Of a stretch of 64,000 nucleotides of DNA, positions 59,941 to 64,000 are shown one piece after another (within the stretch, counting starts at the first letter, position 1; each line of letters begins with the position of its first letter). This DNA is from Sulfuritalea sp. (GTDB taxonomy: Bacteria > Pseudomonadota > Gammaproteobacteria > Burkholderiales > Rhodocyclaceae). Location of the stretch: NCBI GenBank assembly GCA_016716965.1, contig JADJUP010000017.1:1-64000 (forward strand). The letters run 5' to 3'. A program made the translations under genes and the position numbers. The notes beneath the pieces were generated by a model. It had not been told where the DNA came from. It saw only the letters and a program-made list of their open reading frames with translations, and ran no database searches.

Positions 59941-60840
59941 ATGTGGTTTCGCAATCTCCAGATATTTCGTCTCGCCGCTGACTGGTCCTACAGTACCGAC
60001 GCGCTCACTGCGGCCTTGCAGCGCGGCGCCTTCCAGGGCTGCAGCGCCAGCGACAGGCATTCACTCGGCTGGGTGCCGCCGCGCGGCGAGGACGGCGAAC
60101 TGGTGTTCAGCGTCGCCCGCCAACAGCTGATCGCCCTCGGCGTCGAACAGAAGCTGCTGCCCACCTCGGTAGTGCGCCAGTACGCCCAGGCCAAGATCGA
60201 CCAGATCGAGGCCGCGCAAGGCTACAAGGCCGGGCGCAAGCAGAAGCGCGAGATTTTCGAGCAGGTCGAAGCGGAACTGCTGCCGCGCGCCTTCGTCAAG
60301 CGCGGCCTCACTTATGTCTGGATCGATCCGATCAACCGCTGGCTGCTGGTCGATGCGTCTTCCAGCACCCGCGCCGACGAAGTCATGGAGCAGCTCAAGC
60401 TCTCCCTGGGCGAACTGCCCGTGACCCTGGTCAAGACGCAACTGGCGCCAGCCACCGCGATGACGCAGTGGCTCGCGACAGGCCACGCGCCGGGCAGTTT
60501 CACCATCGACCGCGACTGCGAATTGCAGGCGGCGGCCGACGAGCGCCCCGCCGTGCGCTACGTGCGCCACACGCTCGACAGCGACGAAGTGCGCAACCAC
60601 ATCGCCGCCGGCAAGTCGGCGACGCGCCTGGCGCTGACCTGGAACGACCGCGTTTCCTTCGTCCTCACCGAGCAGTTGCAGGTCAAAAAGCTGGCCTTCC
60701 TCGACATCCTCAAGGAAGACGCCGAGCGCCAGTCGGAAAACGCCGACGACCTGTTCGCCGCCAACTTCACGCTGATGTGCGGCGAACTTTCGCAGTTGCT
60801 GCAACATCTGGTTGAGGTGCTGGGTGGCGAGGGCGAATAA
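59941..60840 (+). CDS. rdgC: Recombination-associated protein RdgC
   Basis: 299 aa ring-forming, nucleoid-associated DNA-binding protein that restrains RecA. The N-terminus MWFRNLQIFRL, the region SLGWVPPRGEDGELVFSV, and the motif KLLPTSVVRQYAQAKIDQIE are characteristic. The 3' end overlaps the start region of the M48 protease gene. Confidence 0.95.
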   Translation: MWFRNLQIFRLAADWSYSTDALTAALQRGAFQGCSASDRHSLGWVPPRGEDGELVFSVARQQLIALGVEQKLLPTSVVRQYAQAKIDQIEAAQGYKAGRKQKREIFEQVEAELLPRAFVKRGLTYVWIDPINRWLLVDASSSTRADEVMEQLKLSLGELPVTLVKTQLAPATAMTQWLATGHAPGSFTIDRDCELQAAADERPAVRYVRHTLDSDEVRNHIAAGKSATRLALTWNDRVSFVLTEQLQVKKLAFLDILKEDAERQSENADDLFAANFTLMCGELSQLLQHLVEVLGGEGE

Positions 60841-61639
60841 GGCGCTGCGGCTGGCCGTCGCCTGGCTGGCGATCGCCTGTGGCCTGCCCGTCGTGGCGTC
60901 CGATGGCGTCGAGATCGGCAAGCCCTCCGCCATGCGCAACCTGGTGCCGGCCGGCGCGCTGGAAAAGCAGGCGGGGCAGCAGTACGACCAGCTCAAGCGC
61001 CAGGCGGCAAGCAAGCAGGCGCTCGGTCCCGACGACCACCCGCAGGTGAAGCGCCTGCGCGCAATCGCCAGGCGCATGATCCCCTTCGTCGAGCGCTACA
61101 ACCCGCGCGCCCGCCAGTGGCAATGGGAAGTGAACCTGATCGGCTCGAAGCAGATCAATGCCTTCTGCATGCCCGGCGGCAAGATCGCCTTCTATACCGG
61201 CATCCTCGACACGCTCAAGCTGACCGACGACGAAGTGGCGATGGTCATGGGCCACGAGATCGCGCATGCCCTGCGCGAACACGCGCGCGAACGCATGGCG
61301 AAGAACCAGGTGACCCAGCTCGGCGCCAGCCTGCTCGGCGAACTGGTGGGCGGCGGCCGCTACACGGGCGCCTTCCAGCTCGGCGGCAACCTGCTTTCGC
61401 TGAAGTTCTCGCGCGACGACGAATCGGAGGCCGACGTGGTCGGCCTCGACCTCGCGGCGCGCGCCGGCTTCGATCCGCGTGCCGGGGTGACGCTGTGGCA
61501 GAAAATGACCGCCGCCAACGCCAGGTCGCCGATGGAGTTCCTGTCGACGCACCCTGCGGGCGACAACCGCATCCGGGAAATCGAGAAGCAGCTGCCCGCG
61601 GTCATGCCGCTCTACGACAGGGCCCGGCAGGGCAGATAG
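60824..61639 (+). CDS. M48-family zinc metalloprotease, exported
   Basis: 271 aa from a GTG at 60824 overlapping rdgC by 17 bases. Signal peptide (LRLAVAWLAIACGLPVVAS), then an M48 domain with the zinc motif MGHEIAHAL and the third ligand in RDDESEADVVGLDLA. FCMPGGKIAFYTG is the usual upstream segment. It resembles the catalytic domain of periplasmic BepA/LoiP-type proteases that survey outer-membrane proteins, but lacks TPR repeats. A TTG at 60812 is another possible start. Confidence 0.9.
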   Translation: MARANKALRLAVAWLAIACGLPVVASDGVEIGKPSAMRNLVPAGALEKQAGQQYDQLKRQAASKQALGPDDHPQVKRLRAIARRMIPFVERYNPRARQWQWEVNLIGSKQINAFCMPGGKIAFYTGILDTLKLTDDEVAMVMGHEIAHALREHARERMAKNQVTQLGASLLGELVGGGRYTGAFQLGGNLLSLKFSRDDESEADVVGLDLAARAGFDPRAGVTLWQKMTAANARSPMEFLSTHPAGDNRIREIEKQLPAVMPLYDRARQGR

Positions 61640-61656
61640 CCGCGCCGGCGGCGATT

Positions 61657-61995
61657 TCAGTTGGCTGTTGCTTCGGCGGTGCCGGGGTCGCCTGCCTGCT
61701 GCAGGTAGCGCATGCGTTCGGCATCGCCGAGGAAATGGCGCACCCGCTCCATCCAGGGTTCCGTGTGGCGACGCACTTCGGCATCGTCGTCGAGGATGCG
61801 CTGGATCAACGTTCGCTTGCGGGCGAGGTCCGCGACCAGGTCGCCGTCGTCGGGCGAGGCGAGCAAGGCCTTGCGCAGGTGGCCGACGTCGCGCTCCAGT
61901 TCGACCAGGCTGTCCCAGTCACGCTCGCGCGCCGCCGCCGCCATGTGCGACGACAGGCGGCACATTTCTTCGTAGAGTTCGATTTGGGAAGGCAT
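61657..61995 (-). CDS. FliT-like flagellar protein
   Basis: 112 aa, helical: SQIELYEEMCRLSSHMAAAA, then WDSLVELERDVGHLRKAL, and a C-terminal amphipathic helix ending near RYLQQAG. FliT proteins chaperone the filament cap FliD and can bind FlhDC. Similarity is by pattern only. The start is chosen at MPSQIELY. The upstream in-frame Met would add an Arg-rich segment of unlikely value. Confidence 0.6.
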   Translation of the reverse strand: MPSQIELYEEMCRLSSHMAAAARERDWDSLVELERDVGHLRKALLASPDDGDLVADLARKRTLIQRILDDDAEVRRHTEPWMERVRHFLGDAERMRYLQQAGDPGTAEATAN

Positions 61996-62172
61996 CCGGC
62001 GCATCCTAACGACCCGGCGCCGCGCCCGTTGCGGCAAGCTGCGGCAGGATCATCCGCCTATTCCTTCCGGCCGATGGCGGATGCCCGGCGGGTAGGGTCT
62101 GGCCGTGGAACAGGGGGCGAAATACGGCCCAAATCACGCTGAATCCGGCAGGCCGGATTCGGCGGGCCGACC

Positions 62173-63390
62173 TCAGGCGGCGGCCAGGCGCCGGGCTTCC
62201 AGGCTGCGCTCGTCGATCGGCAGGTGGCACAGCGCGGCGACCACGCCGAGCAGGATGCAGATGCCCCAGATCGTGTCGTAGGAACCGGTGGCGTCGAACA
62301 GCCGGCCGCCGAGCCAGACACCGAGGAAGCTGCCCACCTGGTGGCTGAAGAACACCAGCCCGGACAGCATGCCGAGGTAGCGCACGCCGAACACCTGGGC
62401 CACGATGGCGTTGGTCAGCGGCACCGTGGATAGCCAGAGCAGGCCCATGGTCGCGGCGAACAGGTAGGCGCTGGCGGGGGTCAGCGGCATCCAGAGGAAC
62501 AGCGCGATCGCGACGCTGCGGATGCCATAGATCGCCGACAGCAGCAGGCGCTTCGGGAAGCGGTTGCCGAGCTGGCCGGCGCCGTAGCTGCCGAACACGT
62601 TGAACAGGCCGATCAGTGCCAGGCAGGTCATGCCGACGTTCGGGCCGAGGCCCTTGTCGAGCAGATAGGTGGGGAAGTGCACGCCGATGAACACCACCTG
62701 GAAGCCGCAGACGAAATAGCCGAGGTTGAGCAGCAGGTAGCCCTTCTCCCGGCCCGCCTCGCGCAGCGCCTCGCCGCCGGTCTGGCCGCGGCTGGCTGCC
62801 GCCGCCGTGAGCCCCTGCGTCAATGCGCTGCCCAGCGGCATGATCAGCAGCGCTGCCGCCGAGAAGATCAGCAGTGTGCCGAACCAGCCCATGCCGCCGA
62901 TCAGGTTCGATGCCACCGGGATCATCAGGAACTGGCCGAAGGAACCGGCTGCGGCGACCACGCCCATGGCCCAGCCGCGACGCTCGGCCGGCACCAGGTT
63001 GCCCAGCGCGGCGAACACCACGCTGTAGGTGCAGCCGCTTTGCGCCGCGCCTATCATCAGGCCGGCCGTGGCGGCGAGTCCGGTACCGGTGCTGGCGTAG
63101 GCCATGCCCAGCAGGCCCAGCGCGTACAGCGCGCTGGCGCCCCACAGCACGCGGCGCGCGCCGAAGCGGTCGGCGAGGAAGCCGGCGAAGGGTTGCGTTG
63201 CGCCCCACAACAGGTTCTGCAGCGCCAGCGCGAAGGAAAACACTTCGCGGCTCCACTGGTGCTCCTGGCTCATCGGCGTCAGGAACAGGCCGAAGGTGTG
63301 GCGGATGCCCATCGCCACGCAAACGATCAGGGCGGCGAAGGCGAGCACGCTGGCAAGCGAGCGTTGCGGAGTGGCGGGGGCGGCGGTCAT
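62173..63390 (-). CDS. Major facilitator superfamily transporter
   Basis: 405 aa with about twelve hydrophobic helices. The MFS loop 2-3 motif is visible as GFLADRFGARRV, and the helix 4 region contains AGLMIGAAQSGCTY. The central loop (about 190-215, SRGQTGGEALREAGREKG) divides two six-helix halves. It is a monocarboxylate- or cyanate-type permease by general look, with no substrate determinable. The ATG at 63390 is used because the upstream extension is Ser-rich antisense of greB. Divergent from greB. Confidence 0.88.
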   Translation of the reverse strand: MTAAPATPQRSLASVLAFAALIVCVAMGIRHTFGLFLTPMSQEHQWSREVFSFALALQNLLWGATQPFAGFLADRFGARRVLWGASALYALGLLGMAYASTGTGLAATAGLMIGAAQSGCTYSVVFAALGNLVPAERRGWAMGVVAAAGSFGQFLMIPVASNLIGGMGWFGTLLIFSAAALLIMPLGSALTQGLTAAAASRGQTGGEALREAGREKGYLLLNLGYFVCGFQVVFIGVHFPTYLLDKGLGPNVGMTCLALIGLFNVFGSYGAGQLGNRFPKRLLLSAIYGIRSVAIALFLWMPLTPASAYLFAATMGLLWLSTVPLTNAIVAQVFGVRYLGMLSGLVFFSHQVGSFLGVWLGGRLFDATGSYDTIWGICILLGVVAALCHLPIDERSLEARRLAAA

Positions 63391-63436
63391 GGTGGGGGCG
63401 ATGCTAACATCTCCGCCTGCCCATGAATTCCATGCC

Positions 63437-63982
63437 ATGAACAAGGCTTTTGTCAAAGAATCCGAGGATGAGGACGAGGACGATGCGCCCGAGTCCCAGC
63501 TTCCCGCCGGTACCAAAAACTACATGACCCTGCGCGGTCATGCGCAGATCCGCGCCGAGTTCGAGCACCTGGTCAAGGTCGAGCGGCCCGAAATCGTAAA
63601 GGTGGTGTCCTGGGCGGCGGGCAACGGCGACCGCTCGGAGAATGGCGACTACATCTACGGCAAGAAGCGCCTGCGCGAAATCGACCGCCGCATCCGCTTC
63701 CTGACCAAGCGCCTCGAATCGGCGGTGATCGTCGATCCGGCCGAGCAGCGCAACTGCGACCAGGTCTTCTTCGCCGCCACGGTAACCGTCTGCGATGCAG
63801 ACGGGACGGAGGCGACCTACCAGATCGTCGGCATCGACGAGGCCAACGCCAGTCAGGGCATGATCAGCTGGATATCGCCGCTGGCGCGCGCGCTGATGAA
63901 GGCGCGCGAGGGCGACACGGTGCGCTTCGACAGTCCCGGGGGGCTGCGCGAACTGGATGTGATCGAAGTGCGCTACGAATGA
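63437..63982 (+). CDS. greB: Transcription elongation factor GreB
   Basis: 181 aa. It stimulates transcript cleavage by backtracked RNA polymerase. It has an acidic N-terminal extension (ESEDEDEDDAPES), then the coiled coil with tip acids (GNGDRSENGDYIYGKKRLRE) and the C-terminal FKBP-like domain (ATYQIVGIDEAN, ISWISPLARALM). GreB rather than GreA is indicated by SENGDYIYGKKRLREIDRRI-type sequence. The stop is 18 bases before the window end. Confidence 0.95.
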   Translation: MNKAFVKESEDEDEDDAPESQLPAGTKNYMTLRGHAQIRAEFEHLVKVERPEIVKVVSWAAGNGDRSENGDYIYGKKRLREIDRRIRFLTKRLESAVIVDPAEQRNCDQVFFAATVTVCDADGTEATYQIVGIDEANASQGMISWISPLARALMKAREGDTVRFDSPGGLRELDVIEVRYE

Positions 63983-64000
63983 ATGTCAATCCGGATTGGC

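Overview
The window (about 65% GC) looks like the chromosome of a motile betaproteobacterium, probably of the Rhodocyclales type. This is inferred from gene order: a complete 3' half of the dcw cluster (murC-murB-ddlB-ftsQ-ftsA-ftsZ-lpxC), then dciA, an M23 peptidase and secA, plus flhDC, rdgC and the lolA-rarA-serS run. The species cannot be named from the sequence alone.

Layout. 1-7529: peptidoglycan, division and lipid A genes. 7544-15000: a small membrane protein, dciA, M23 peptidase, secA, mtnA plus a class II aldolase (5'-deoxynucleoside salvage), and fbp. 15163-32583: a long co-directional block made of a CHASE2 adenylate cyclase, two exported caspase-like proteins, a Sel1-type paralogue, a two-partner secretion pair (TpsB, and a giant TpsA with sixteen 288-bp repeats), an OmpA-like protein and a FecR-like protein, closed by a strong terminator at 32603-32640. 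32766-41094: ftsK, NUDIX, retropepsin-like protease, lolA, rarA, serS and an MltF-like lytic transglycosylase. 41157-41246: tRNA-Ser(CGA), used as the insertion site of a lower-GC element of about 10.8 kb (41234 to about 52085). The element has an integrase, an AlpA-like regulator, a RepA-like helicase, an iteron-like region, a Nu1-like packaging protein, a major capsid protein and a tape measure protein, but no recognisable portal, large terminase or tail tube gene. 52134-63982: ygiQ, HNH nuclease, TonB-like protein, NUDIX, HDOD-REC-GGDEF protein, flhDC, rdgC, M48 protease, fliT-like, MFS transporter and greB.

Quality caveat. At least eleven single-base reading-frame breaks, several in genes expected to be essential (murC, ftsK), point to indel errors in the assembly. 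They are annotated as single genes with the break located. The most interesting parts are the caspase/two-partner-secretion block, its repeat array, the capsid-plus-tape-measure satellite-like element, two structured tandem repeats at the element's right end, the duplicated leader ahead of secA, and a short coding-compatible repeat found at eight places.
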